28,681 nt of DNA, from IMG/VR virus record IMGVR_UViG_3300044953_000652, positions 1 through 28,681 of that record, one strand, 5' to 3'. Below, piece after piece: positions 17,987 to 26,316 of this stretch. The translations under genes and the position numbers were made by a program. Numbering within the stretch: position 1 is the first letter of the stretch; the number at the start of each line of letters is the position of its first letter. Origin of the DNA: a virus. Under the pieces are notes generated by a model, which was not told where the DNA came from, ran no database searches, and worked only from the letters and a program-made list of their open reading frames with translations.

Positions 17987-19087
17987 TTATAATTTAAACT
18001 TAGAAAACGTCTCTTTTTTGATATCTTGTTTAATACCACCCACTATATAGCTTGTTATTTGCGTCTGCTGGGGAGCAATTTGTTCACCTTTGGAGCTCAA
18101 CCAATGTGACGTCCAGGGCAGAGGATTTTGATTGGCCGGAGTGTCAAATTCAGCATCATATCCCAAGGCCTTCAATCTCTTGTTGGCAATGTGTTCCACA
18201 TATTGTCCCAGCAATCTCTCATTCAAACCAATGATGCTGCCATCTCGGAACAAGTGTCTTGCCCATGCCTTCTCTTCTTCCACGCACTTTTTGAACATCT
18301 CTATCACAGTCTTGTCCTCCTGTTTGATTATTTTTAGAATATCCTTGTCGTCGCCCTTCTGCCAGGCCTTGATCACATGAGTGGTCAGGTTCAAATGTGT
18401 GGCCTCGTCACGGGCGATCAATGAAAGTATCTTGGCGGAACCTTCCATCAGTTTCAATTCTCCAAATGCGAAAGTGCAGGCGAACGATACATAGAATCTC
18501 AGGCCTTCCAACAGATTCACATTCACCATGGCCAGATACAATTGTCTTTTCAATTCTTCCACTGTACCCTTGCGGTTCACTGTGAATTGCAGTGCCAGAT
18601 CACCAAACTTGTCATAGTTCTCAGTGACGCTCACCGCCCTCCTGGTGATCTCCTTGTCGTTCAATATGGTGTCGAACACCTCGGATGGATCTGAATAAAC
18701 ATTCTTCATGATATGCGTGTAGGCCCTGGAGTGTATGGTCTCGAAGAAATCCCAGGTCACGATGCAACCTTCCAACTCTGGATTGCTGCAGTAGGGCAAG
18801 AAATTCAAACTGGGTCCTCGGCCCTGCACCGAATCCAGCAGTGTCTGATATTTTAAATTAGAGGTGAATATGTGTTTCTGTTCAGGGCGGAAGTTGGCAT
18901 AGTCCGAGCGATCCTTCTGCAGGCTCACTTCCTCGGGCCTCCAGAAATAACCTAGCATGGTCTGGTTCAGCTTGTCGAACTGTGCATATTTGAATACATC
19001 GTATCTCTGCACAGATAGATCTTCTCCGAAGAACATGGGTTCCTTGCTCCAGTCCACTTCATTCCTATTAAATATCGTTTTGCTCAT
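17987..19087 (-). CDS. nrdB: Ribonucleotide reductase class Ia, beta subunit
   Basis: A 366-aa radical-generating subunit. Di-iron ligands D85, E116, H119, E194, E228 and H231 lie in the canonical contexts (WDFFETIHSRAYTHI, LLEGLRFYVSFA, LIARDEATHL). The radical tyrosine is Y123. The C-terminal tail (ETFSKFKL) should dock on NrdA. With NrdA it makes dNDPs from NDPs. The gap to nrdA is 15 nt and contains ACTAAATA (19094-19101), so nrdB may also be transcribed on its own. Confidence 0.97.
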   Translation of the reverse strand: MSKTIFNRNEVDWSKEPMFFGEDLSVQRYDVFKYAQFDKLNQTMLGYFWRPEEVSLQKDRSDYANFRPEQKHIFTSNLKYQTLLDSVQGRGPSLNFLPYCSNPELEGCIVTWDFFETIHSRAYTHIMKNVYSDPSEVFDTILNDKEITRRAVSVTENYDKFGDLALQFTVNRKGTVEELKRQLYLAMVNVNLLEGLRFYVSFACTFAFGELKLMEGSAKILSLIARDEATHLNLTTHVIKAWQKGDDKDILKIIKQEDKTVIEMFKKCVEEEKAWARHLFRDGSIIGLNERLLGQYVEHIANKRLKALGYDAEFDTPANQNPLPWTSHWLSSKGEQIAPQQTQITSYIVGGIKQDIKKETFSKFKL

Positions 19088-19093
19088 TGGCTT

Positions 19094-19101
19094 TATTTAG
19101 T
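19094..19101 (-). promoter_or_regulatory. Possible T4-late-like motif before nrdB
   Basis: Minus-strand ACTAAATA in the short nrdA-nrdB gap. The ATG at 19087 is within 1 nt of the predicted start. It might be chance in an AT-rich gap. Confidence 0.35.
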
Positions 19102-19102
19102 T

Positions 19103-21448
19103 TCAGATTGCACAGGCATCACAGTCGATAGTATCGTTGGATACGATCCTTATTTTAGCATCTGTGTCGGACAATGTCAAGTCCTCCGATCCATCTTTGT
19201 TATCAATGGGATATATGCCGGAGGGCTGTAGATCTTCCTCATCTCCCTTGAAGTCGTAGGTGTTCTGATAGTATGAGGTCTTCCAACCATATTTGTAGGC
19301 ATTCAACATGTCGCCCGCCATCACACTCAGCGGCACTTCATTGTTGTCATAATTCAATGGATTGTAACTCCAGTTGCCTGATATGGCCTGATCAAAATAT
19401 TTCTGCATCACGGCCACGATCTTGATGTATCCATCATTGTTGGGCATGTCCCAAAGCAATGTGTATGCATTTTTTAATTTTGGAAATCCTGGTATCACCT
19501 GTTTGAGTGGACCCTTTTTGCTTTTCTTTATGCTGAGCAGTGCTCGGGGTGGCTCTATGCCGTTGGTAGCATTAGAAACCACTGAAGAACTTTCGCTTGG
19601 CATCTGTGCTGACAGTGTGCTGTGTCGCAATCCATGCTGTTTGATGTCCTTCCTCAAAGTTTCCCAGGCCATTCTGGCTTTGTGCGGCACGATCTCATCC
19701 ACTTCTTTCTTGTAGGTGTCTATGGGCAACAGTCCATCTGCGTATTTGGTCCGATTGAATGCTGCACAGGCACCTCGTTCCTGAGCCAATTGACAGCTGG
19801 CTTTCAATAGATAGAATTGAAATGCTTCGGTGAGCTTGTCCACCATTTCCCAGGCTGCTTTGTGATGATATTTGACATCCATGCGTGCGAGATAGTGTGC
19901 CAGTCCAATATAGCCTATGCCCAATGAGCGTCTACCCTTGGTGGATAACTCTGCGGCCTTCACAGGATACTGTTGATAGTCTATGATTTCTTCCAATGCT
20001 CTCACTGCTAGATCACACAGTGGTTCCAATTCATCCAAATCATTGATTATGCCCACGTTGATGGCACTTAATATGCACAAGGCTATTTCGCCCTTGTCAT
20101 CATCGATGTGTTGTATGGGAGTGGTGGGCAGTGTGATCTCTTGACACAGATTGCTCATGGAGACCTTGTCTTTGAACGATGAATGACTGTTCACGTGATC
20201 TATGTTCATTATGTAGATCCTGCCGGTCTCGGCTCGTTCTTTCAATAGATCAAAAAATAATTCTTGAGCACCAACAGTTTTTTTAGGAATCTTCTTGTCT
20301 GCTTCATATTTAAGATAGAGATCATCAAATGCGTCCGTGCCAAATGCATTATACAGTCCAGGTACTTCATGCGGAGAAAACAGGGTGATGTGTTCGTCGT
20401 TGATGAATCTCTCATAGAACAGTTTGGATATCTGTATGGAGTAATCCATCCTCCTCACTCGATTGTCTTCGGTGCCCTTGTTATTTTTTAGAACCAAAAT
20501 GTCTTCGATCTCGGAATGCCATACGGGGAAATGCACGGTGGCATTGCCGCCTCTAACACCATTCTGCGTGCAGCATCTCACTGTGCTCTCGAACTTCTTG
20601 AGGAATGGAATCACTCCGGTGTGTTGTACCTCACCTCCTCTAATCTTTGAATTGATGCCCCTAATGCGACCAGCGTTGATGCCAATGCCCGCGCGCCTAG
20701 CCACATAGTAGCCGATGGCCATGTCGCTGCTGAATATGGAAGTAAGCGTATCGTCGGAATCCACCAGCACACAGCTGGCAAACTGACGTATGGGAGTTCG
20801 CACACCAGCCATCACCGGAGTGGGGATATTGATCTTGTGTGTGGAGATAGCGTCGTAATATCTTTTCACATAGCCCATCCTTTTCTTTTCGGGATAATTC
20901 ATGAACAGCGTGGCCGCTATCATCATGTACATGTCCTGCGGAGTCTCGTACAGTGTGCCAGATGATCGATCCTGCACCAGATATTTGTCCACGATCTGTC
21001 TCAGTCCCGCATAGGTGAATTCCAGATCCCTGTCACGGCGTATCCAGGTATTGAGTTTCTTGATTTCTGTCTTGTTGTATTTGTTCAATATGGTCTTGTC
21101 ATACACTCCCAGACGCACGTTCCTTACGATCAGTTTTTGCAGATGCAGATATTCATAATCGCCGTGGGCCTGTTTGCGCAGATCATATAGCAGCAATCTC
21201 GCCGCCGCGTATTGGTAGTTGGGATTTTCCAATGTGATCAGGTCGTTGGCAGATTTTATCAAGACATTCTGTATGTCTCTGCTGCTGATGCCGTCATAGA
21301 ACTGTATGTTGGCTTTCATTTCTATCTGTGACGCCGACACACCAGATAGACCTTCGCAGGCCTCCTCGACCACGAAGTGCATCTTGTTGATATCCAGAGG
21401 TTCCAATCCTCCTGTGCGCTTCCTTACCTTTATGTTGGATGAATTCAT
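19103..21448 (-). CDS. nrdA: Ribonucleotide reductase class Ia, alpha subunit
   Basis: A 781-aa catalytic subunit. An ATP-cone domain (about 5-95) gives overall activity control. Active-site residues: C226 (FASC), C435 and E437 (NLCQE), C458 (ALCILSAINVG). The radical-transfer tyrosine pair is in GWKTSYYQNTY near the C-terminus, and the C-terminal redox pair is CDAC (776-779), reduced by the nearby glutaredoxin. All residues needed for activity are present. The late-like GATAAATA at 21486-21493 gives a leader of about 30 nt. Confidence 0.97.
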   Translation of the reverse strand: MNSSNIKVRKRTGGLEPLDINKMHFVVEEACEGLSGVSASQIEMKANIQFYDGISSRDIQNVLIKSANDLITLENPNYQYAAARLLLYDLRKQAHGDYEYLHLQKLIVRNVRLGVYDKTILNKYNKTEIKKLNTWIRRDRDLEFTYAGLRQIVDKYLVQDRSSGTLYETPQDMYMMIAATLFMNYPEKKRMGYVKRYYDAISTHKINIPTPVMAGVRTPIRQFASCVLVDSDDTLTSIFSSDMAIGYYVARRAGIGINAGRIRGINSKIRGGEVQHTGVIPFLKKFESTVRCCTQNGVRGGNATVHFPVWHSEIEDILVLKNNKGTEDNRVRRMDYSIQISKLFYERFINDEHITLFSPHEVPGLYNAFGTDAFDDLYLKYEADKKIPKKTVGAQELFFDLLKERAETGRIYIMNIDHVNSHSSFKDKVSMSNLCQEITLPTTPIQHIDDDKGEIALCILSAINVGIINDLDELEPLCDLAVRALEEIIDYQQYPVKAAELSTKGRRSLGIGYIGLAHYLARMDVKYHHKAAWEMVDKLTEAFQFYLLKASCQLAQERGACAAFNRTKYADGLLPIDTYKKEVDEIVPHKARMAWETLRKDIKQHGLRHSTLSAQMPSESSSVVSNATNGIEPPRALLSIKKSKKGPLKQVIPGFPKLKNAYTLLWDMPNNDGYIKIVAVMQKYFDQAISGNWSYNPLNYDNNEVPLSVMAGDMLNAYKYGWKTSYYQNTYDFKGDEEDLQPSGIYPIDNKDGSEDLTLSDTDAKIRIVSNDTIDCDACAI

Positions 21449-21485
21449 GCGAGCGTGTTCGAATAATTAATTGTGTTTAAATATA

Positions 21486-21493
21486 TATTTATC
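21486..21493 (-). promoter_or_regulatory. T4-late-like promoter for nrdA
   Basis: Minus-strand GATAAATA, 37 nt before the nrdA ATG. Predicted start at about 21480. Confidence 0.55.
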
Positions 21494-21497
21494 AATT

Positions 21498-21980
21498 TTA
21501 CAAATTAAAGTAAGTATATTGCGAAATGTATTGATTGTCAAACTCTTTCTGAGATAAAATGGTAAAATTTTCCAAATCGCAAAACTGGTGATCCACAGCC
21601 AATGCAACGCTGAATTGTTTTTTGTTTGTGTGATTTGAATTTTTTTCCACGCAGTGTAATAAATCAATGTTGCTACGTGCAAATCTATCGGTCAATCTCA
21701 GAGTGTACCACATGCCCAGCAGTCTATCCACACTGTTGTAATCATTTTTCTCTATGAGATTCCAAGCCTGGGGCCAAGTGGATTTATCAAAAAAATTTGT
21801 TTTGGTGTGGGTGAGTGGACAAAGTTTGTACAGTTGGGTGATGTCCATCAGAGGCGTGTTGGAATTTTCCAAACGATCTCTGAACTGTCTCCAAAAAATC
21901 AAACGCTCAGTGTAATTACCAAAGAAAATTTCGGGCCTATGATTGAGTCTTGATCTGGAATAGTATGGTGGCTTGATCAT
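21498..21980 (-). CDS. 160-aa hypothetical protein after the tail appendage
   Basis: The start overlaps the end of the tail-appendage gene by 44 nt. The protein is rich in Tyr, Trp, Arg and Asn, with segments such as PEIFFGNYTERLIFWRQF and SVDRLLGMWYTLRLTDRF. It has no signal or TM. Its place directly downstream of a tail fibre-type gene suggests a virion or fibre-assembly role. No family recognised. Confidence 0.65.
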   Translation of the reverse strand: MIKPPYYSRSRLNHRPEIFFGNYTERLIFWRQFRDRLENSNTPLMDITQLYKLCPLTHTKTNFFDKSTWPQAWNLIEKNDYNSVDRLLGMWYTLRLTDRFARSNIDLLHCVEKNSNHTNKKQFSVALAVDHQFCDLENFTILSQKEFDNQYISQYTYFNL

Positions 21981-23553
21981 TCAGTATGCTATCCCTGGTT
22001 TGAACCAACACTGTGTCCACATTGGTGTCGGCATCAATGTCCGATAATATCACTTTGAAATCCAATGATGTGGTGTATGAAGGATCACCCACATAATCAT
22101 AAGTGTCTGTCAAACTGGTGGTGTCGTTGTTCCTGTTCACTGTGATTTCCAACTGTCCATGTCTCACAGCATTTACGTAGGTGCTCTTGTAAATGTAATA
22201 CACAATGTAGCTCTTGGTGGCGTCAGCGGGCAGTCTGAAAGAATTAGTGAATGACGCTGTGTAGCTCACATTGACCAGCAGCGAATATGTGTTGGTGTTG
22301 TCCACGAATCCTTCTATTTCTGGAGCGTAGGCAGCTGTCAATAGAAAAGCAGACTCAGTGGATAATTTTTTAGTTCTGTCAAAATAATCATTGTGTGAGG
22401 CATTCTCCATTGACTCGAATTTGATCACGCTGAAAACAGCATTTGATTCCGTGCCTCCATTATTGCCCACGCTGTAGAATGAGTTGCTGATGCTCTTGTT
22501 ACCTCGACCAACTCTGATCCAGATGCCCTGACGATTGATGTCTAGGAACTGGCATTTGCTGATCGTGTTGTTGATGGGCGCTGTGTTTTGTCCTGGTGAA
22601 CCCAGCGTTGTGTTCTCACCGAACACCACACCATATTCACAATTTTGAAACACGCAATTCTCCAGATGATTCTCTGACACGTCATAGTCTGAATGCACCG
22701 CTTGTTGGAATTGGTTGATCTTGATGCTTCTAAAATTATTGTTGGTTGACGCGACGGCGGTGCTGAGGGACAGTAAGCTGATGGCATAATTGTCTGTGTA
22801 GCCTGCGCTGTTGTCCCAATCCCCCACGATCTTGATATCTTCGAAATCGCTGTTCACACAGTTGTCCACCAATATGGCTGTGTTGTTGCCTGTGATGTTC
22901 AATGTCATGCCATTGACTGCTATGTGGCGTGCCTGATTCAATGTGGTTGTGGCTGCTCTATTGCCGGCCACGCCCGGGGTTCTCAATCCGTTCACTGTCT
23001 CGAACACAGGAAAATTGCCTGTCTGGGTGATCACTGTCTTGTCGCTGCCTGCTCCGATCAGTGTGGTGAATGGTGGCAGTTTTAAACTGTTGCTGATTAC
23101 ATACGCGCCTGCTGGCAAGTGTAATTGTCTTCTGCTGCTGACACTGCCCACTGTGGCCGGATTCACAAATAATTGGTCTATGGCTCTCTGCAGCTTCACA
23201 GTTTCATCAGCCAGTCCATCACCAATTACACCAAACGCTCTGACGCTGACCGCGTCGTCCAATCTCTCTTTGAGTGTTCTTTGCACTGGCGCACCTGGTG
23301 TGGCTCCCGTTTGCACCAAGTTCTCGTCGCCGTAGATGTAGGTGCTGCTGAGCTCGAATAGATTGTCGTGTTCTGTTAGAATTTTTGTGTTGCCAACCGC
23401 TGGAGCACCTTCGGACACAGAACCATTGCCGATGTACAGCGCCTGGGTGTCCACTGCCCAACCAAACTCTCCACCAGCCAATTGAGGTATGCCCGAGCCC
23501 GCGCCGGCTTGCCCCCTGCGTACTTGGATTCTACTGATTGATACAATTGCCAC
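21937..23553 (-). CDS. Tail appendage with pectate-lyase-like fold
   Basis: A 538-aa protein with a GTG start at 23553 behind AAGGGG. The N-terminal 60 residues carry the phage-attachment pattern QVRRGQAG...PQLAGGEFGWAVDT...LYIGNG. Then SVRAFGVIGDGLADETVKLQRAID (about 103-126) marks the start of a pectate-lyase-3-type right-handed beta helix, with many Asn/Thr/Ser-rich rungs to about 370. A beta-rich C-terminal domain follows. It probably binds or cleaves a surface polysaccharide as a tail fibre or spike. A GATAAATA promoter lies 35 nt upstream. Confidence 0.85.
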   Translation of the reverse strand: MAIVSISRIQVRRGQAGAGSGIPQLAGGEFGWAVDTQALYIGNGSVSEGAPAVGNTKILTEHDNLFELSSTYIYGDENLVQTGATPGAPVQRTLKERLDDAVSVRAFGVIGDGLADETVKLQRAIDQLFVNPATVGSVSSRRQLHLPAGAYVISNSLKLPPFTTLIGAGSDKTVITQTGNFPVFETVNGLRTPGVAGNRAATTTLNQARHIAVNGMTLNITGNNTAILVDNCVNSDFEDIKIVGDWDNSAGYTDNYAISLLSLSTAVASTNNNFRSIKINQFQQAVHSDYDVSENHLENCVFQNCEYGVVFGENTTLGSPGQNTAPINNTISKCQFLDINRQGIWIRVGRGNKSISNSFYSVGNNGGTESNAVFSVIKFESMENASHNDYFDRTKKLSTESAFLLTAAYAPEIEGFVDNTNTYSLLVNVSYTASFTNSFRLPADATKSYIVYYIYKSTYVNAVRHGQLEITVNRNNDTTSLTDTYDYVGDPSYTTSLDFKVILSDIDADTNVDTVLVQTRDSILNDQATILFQIKTQS

Positions 23554-23588
23554 GTGCGTCCCCTTAAATTTCCTGATTGTTGCAAGTG

Positions 23589-23596
23589 TATTTATC
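23589..23596 (-). promoter_or_regulatory. T4-late-like promoter for tail appendage
   Basis: Minus-strand GATAAATA. The predicted start at about 23583 gives a 30-nt leader with AAGGGG. Confidence 0.65.
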
Positions 23597-23610
23597 GACT
23601 GAGAAGTGTA

Positions 23611-24306
23611 TTATGCGGTGTGGTTAGCCTGTTTCTTGAAGTATTGTTCCACACGATCCCACCACTGATCTGCATATTTGGAATATTCCGCAGCGGTGAT
23701 GTCAAATTGCTGGTATGTCATGTCGCGGCTGCACATGAACACATGGCCTTCCTTGATGTGAGTGCCATAGACCTTGTTGTGTGCCTCGGCGTAGGCAGCC
23801 AGCTGCAGAAAGTAATCATTGATCCATTCTTTTTTCTTGGGTTTGTTGCTCTGCTTGAAATCTATGATGCAGGGCGCACCCTTATATATGCCCACACAAT
23901 CAGTGGTGCCCGCATAGACCTGAGGATAGTATAGACTGACTTCCGAACCCCATATTTCGTCCACATGGATCAAGGCGTTCCTGCCCACGATCTGGGCCAT
24001 CTCGTGTGCTTGTTGTGAAAATGGATTTGAACCGGGTGTGCCCCAGCTGCCATGTTCAATGTATTCTTCCAAATATTTGTGCATGCGAGTGCCAATGCCG
24101 CTGGCTTCACGGGTGATGATGTTGGCCTGTTCTTCGCCAACCTTGCGGCGCCACTCCATCAGATGTGATTTGTCCTTGGTGCTGTCCAGTATGGTGGTGA
24201 CTGATGGCAGGGATTCGCCATTGGGACAACTGTATAATCTTTTGCCGTCAATCAACACTCTCTTTAAATTCTCGTATTGATATCGTGGTTTCAGCAGTGC
24301 CATCAT
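23611..24306 (-). CDS. PD-(D/E)XK nuclease
   Basis: A 231-aa protein with RecB/Cas4-like nuclease motifs: GTRMHKYLEEYI (72-83, with H76), E122, D136 in the GTTDCVGI strand, DFK (149-151) and Q168 in YFLQLAAYA. These give the metal-binding D136-D149-K151 core and the RecB-type QLxxY helix. A role in DNA recombination or processing of phage or host DNA is expected. The start is ATGATG (24306 or 24303), 5 nt after the NfuA-like stop, so it is cotranscribed with it. No Fe-S cysteine cluster is seen, so the link to the Fe-S gene is not explained by the nuclease itself. Confidence 0.85.
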   Translation of the reverse strand: MMALLKPRYQYENLKRVLIDGKRLYSCPNGESLPSVTTILDSTKDKSHLMEWRRKVGEEQANIITREASGIGTRMHKYLEEYIEHGSWGTPGSNPFSQQAHEMAQIVGRNALIHVDEIWGSEVSLYYPQVYAGTTDCVGIYKGAPCIIDFKQSNKPKKKEWINDYFLQLAAYAEAHNKVYGTHIKEGHVFMCSRDMTYQQFDITAAEYSKYADQWWDRVEQYFKKQANHTA

Positions 24307-24311
24307 AAATT

Positions 24312-24689
24312 TTATTCTTTTTTGTCCTGCTCTGTGCCCACAAATTTACTGAGATGGTTGAGTTCGTCCAGCATCTCGTTGGCACTGGGATAATTTATGG
24401 GATGTCTGAAGTAAGGATCCACTGTGCTGTGTTGATCATCCTCTGCTTGAATTTTTTTTACCTCAGGCACATAATGAAACAAAATTTTTTCCACTCCGTG
24501 CTGCAGGGTCATCTTGCTGCCGGCACAGCCCGAACATGCTCCGCCCATCTGCAGTGTGAGCGTGCCCGTGGATTCATCGAAATCCATCACCCTCACAGCT
24601 CCACCGTGACTGCCCACTCCCGGCAGCACATACTTCTCTATCACTGTGTGAATGTCGGACATGATGTCCAGTTTGGTCCTTTGGCTCAT
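24312..24689 (-). CDS. NifU/NfuA-type Fe-S scaffold protein
   Basis: A 125-aa protein. Residues 5-75 are a NifU C-terminal domain: VLPGVGSHGGAVRV, then TLTLQMGGACSGCAGSKMTL with the cluster-binding CSGC (52-55). It should carry and deliver an Fe-S cluster as a dimer. The C-terminal 50 residues (HPINYPSANEMLDELNHLSKF) are extra and unassigned. NfuA-like genes are known from marine phages as auxiliary genes. It heads a transcript with the nuclease. The ATG lies at the predicted start of a strong promoter, so its mRNA should be leaderless. Confidence 0.9.
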   Translation of the reverse strand: MSQRTKLDIMSDIHTVIEKYVLPGVGSHGGAVRVMDFDESTGTLTLQMGGACSGCAGSKMTLQHGVEKILFHYVPEVKKIQAEDDQHSTVDPYFRHPINYPSANEMLDELNHLSKFVGTEQDKKE

Positions 24690-24695
24690 TGCGTA

Positions 24696-24724
24696 AGTAT
24701 ATTATTTGTGCGGTGAATTGTCAA
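24696..24724 (-). promoter_or_regulatory. sigma70 promoter, ATG at +1
   Basis: Minus-strand TTGACA (24719-24724), 17 nt, TATACT (24696-24701), 6 nt, ATG at 24689. Confidence 0.8.
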
Positions 24725-24729
24725 TCTTT

Positions 24730-25080
24730 TTATTTGGACCGTTTTTTTAGTGCCTGCTGTGCCAATCGATCCACTGCATTCTTTTTTGGTGCCTGAGGCA
24801 TGGTGCCTGGTTTGGTGACATCTGTTTTGAGTGTGATGCCTTCGCGGTCAAAGTTTTTGATAAGGCTTTTGAATTCTGCATCTGTGTCGTAGGCCTGCTT
24901 CACAGCATCAAAACTGTATTGATCACCCTGCACGTTCTGCATGATTCGATTCAATGCCACGTAATTGATGTAAGCAGGTTGCTGCTGACTGTTGGCAGTG
25001 GCAATTAAATTTCTTAGTACCTGTGTGATGCGACTGTGATCAGCCTCGACGACTAACTCTTTTTTTTTCCAATGAACCAA
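24730..25080 (-). CDS. Probable -1 frameshift extension of the 411-aa protein
   Basis: An open frame of about 116 codons with no ATG near its beginning (only TTG at 25080, inside the upstream gene). It runs in the -1 frame relative to the 411-aa gene, and the two meet at a run of nine A containing A-AAA-AAG. I therefore read it as the C-terminal part of a fusion made by -1 frameshifting, or as one gene split by a homopolymer error. The segment is helix-rich (RITQVLRNLIATANSQQQ, SFDAVKQAYDTDAEFKSLIKNF) and ends basic (RLAQQALKKRSK). Its role is probably structural, with its parent. Confidence 0.7.
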   Translation of the reverse strand: MVHWKKKELVVEADHSRITQVLRNLIATANSQQQPAYINYVALNRIMQNVQGDQYSFDAVKQAYDTDAEFKSLIKNFDREGITLKTDVTKPGTMPQAPKKNAVDRLAQQALKKRSK

Positions 25081-26288
25081 GGCCTAGATAGCATCTCTGC
25101 CAGTTTTGGACTGTTTCTTATGATGGATTCTCTTTTCTTCCTGTCTGCAGGTTCTTCACCGCCTGTGGCTGGTTCGCTGGCAGCGAAGTCATCTGCTGTG
25201 TCTGGCGTAACTTCTGGTTCTACTTCTGTTTCAAGATCTTCGATGTCATTTGTTGGAGCATCCGCGCCCAAGGTTGCCGGCGCTTCTTCGCCTGTCAGGA
25301 CGGCTACGCCTCCTGTGAATGTTTTTCTTATATTTTCTAATTGGCTGTATAATTGTTCTATTGCTGGTTTCATGGCCGCAATGAATTCTTCTGCTTTTTC
25401 GGAACCCATTTCGTTTCTGATCTCATCGCCTAGATCAAGATTGACCTCAGTCTGCATTTTTGCTGTGTCTTCCAACCAACCAGTGATCTTGTCCACCATA
25501 CTGTTGGCGGCCATCACTATCTTGGCAGTGTCTTCTGCGCCTTCTTTGATGTCTTTTTGCTTCTTGTCTTTTTCTTTGTCTTGAATGGCTTTCTTCATGG
25601 GTTCTTTCTTGTCACCGTCTTTGTCCATGTCTAAAAAATCTGGTTTGGCTTGCGCCACCGCTTCCGCTGGTGCCTTGGTTGAGCTCAATGCTGTGTCCAT
25701 GTGATCATCTGTCTTTTCTTGATGTGCGCCGGACGCCACCATGAATCTTGCATGGTCGAATCTTGGGTTGCTCTGAGACAATACCCCCGCCACCATTTTG
25801 GCAGTATCCCGTCTCTTGGCGGGATCTTCGATCTGCTTTATTACGTCAGCGAACAATTCAAAATGTTGACGTGTCATTGTAACCTCATCCAGCTCGCCCT
25901 CGTTCTTTTCGATACTTTTGGCAATGTCGTGTGCTTTCTTGATGGTGGATTTTTTAAGTGGTGGAGTGTCTCCTGTGCTTTTCATGGCCTGTGCCATGCC
26001 GATCGCATAGGGACTTTTTGCCTTCTCATCTGTTTGTGATAATTCCGCGATCCTTTGTTCGATCACTTTCAGGAACAATCTATTTTTTTGATAGGATTCG
26101 CTCGAATGTATGGCATCAAAGTTGGCTTGATTTTCAATCACTTGCAATTGATTGGCCAATTTGTCACGGGCCGCAGTCAACTGTTCAGGGGTGAATGCAT
26201 CCAGTTTGATTTTGGACCCAAACATCTTGGCCACTCTATCATTGAGATTTTCTGCTGTGGGAGTGCTTTTCAGCTGTGTAAATTTCAT
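25053..26288 (-). CDS. 411-aa acidic helical protein, probable virion or scaffold component
   Basis: Charged, mostly helical protein. A segment TRQHFELFADVIKQIEDP, then MVAGVLSQSNPRFDHARFMVASG (about 141-190), has the look of a conserved phage motif. Then comes a Lys/Asp tract (DMDKDGDKKEPMKKAIQDKEKDKK), a helical block and an acidic, Pro/Ala/Thr-rich linker (about 330-385) before the conserved-looking tail SPKLAEMLSRPWFIGKKKS. Composition suits an internal or scaffolding protein. The ACTAAATA late motif and GGAAAG site support late expression. The end carries an A9 run with a -1 slippery heptamer leading into the next frame. Confidence 0.7.
   Translation of the reverse strand: MKFTQLKSTPTAENLNDRVAKMFGSKIKLDAFTPEQLTAARDKLANQLQVIENQANFDAIHSSESYQKNRLFLKVIEQRIAELSQTDEKAKSPYAIGMAQAMKSTGDTPPLKKSTIKKAHDIAKSIEKNEGELDEVTMTRQHFELFADVIKQIEDPAKRRDTAKMVAGVLSQSNPRFDHARFMVASGAHQEKTDDHMDTALSSTKAPAEAVAQAKPDFLDMDKDGDKKEPMKKAIQDKEKDKKQKDIKEGAEDTAKIVMAANSMVDKITGWLEDTAKMQTEVNLDLGDEIRNEMGSEKAEEFIAAMKPAIEQLYSQLENIRKTFTGGVAVLTGEEAPATLGADAPTNDIEDLETEVEPEVTPDTADDFAASEPATGGEEPADRKKRESIIRNSPKLAEMLSRPWFIGKKKS
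25059..25065 (-). other. Candidate -1 ribosomal slippery site A-AAA-AAG
   Basis: In the zero frame of the 411-aa gene the codons read GGA AAA AAA AAG AGT TAG, so the heptamer A-AAA-AAG is correctly phased and the zero-frame stop follows one codon later. A weak 6-bp hairpin, TTAGTC/GGCTGA, starts 2 nt downstream. Confidence 0.6.
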
Positions 26289-26308
26289 TAAACTTTCCTA
26301 TATGAATT

Positions 26309-26316
26309 TATTTAGT
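26309..26316 (-). promoter_or_regulatory. T4-late-like promoter
   Basis: Minus-strand ACTAAATA, with a predicted start at about 26303, 15 nt before the ATG at 26288. The leader carries AGGAAAG. Confidence 0.5.
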
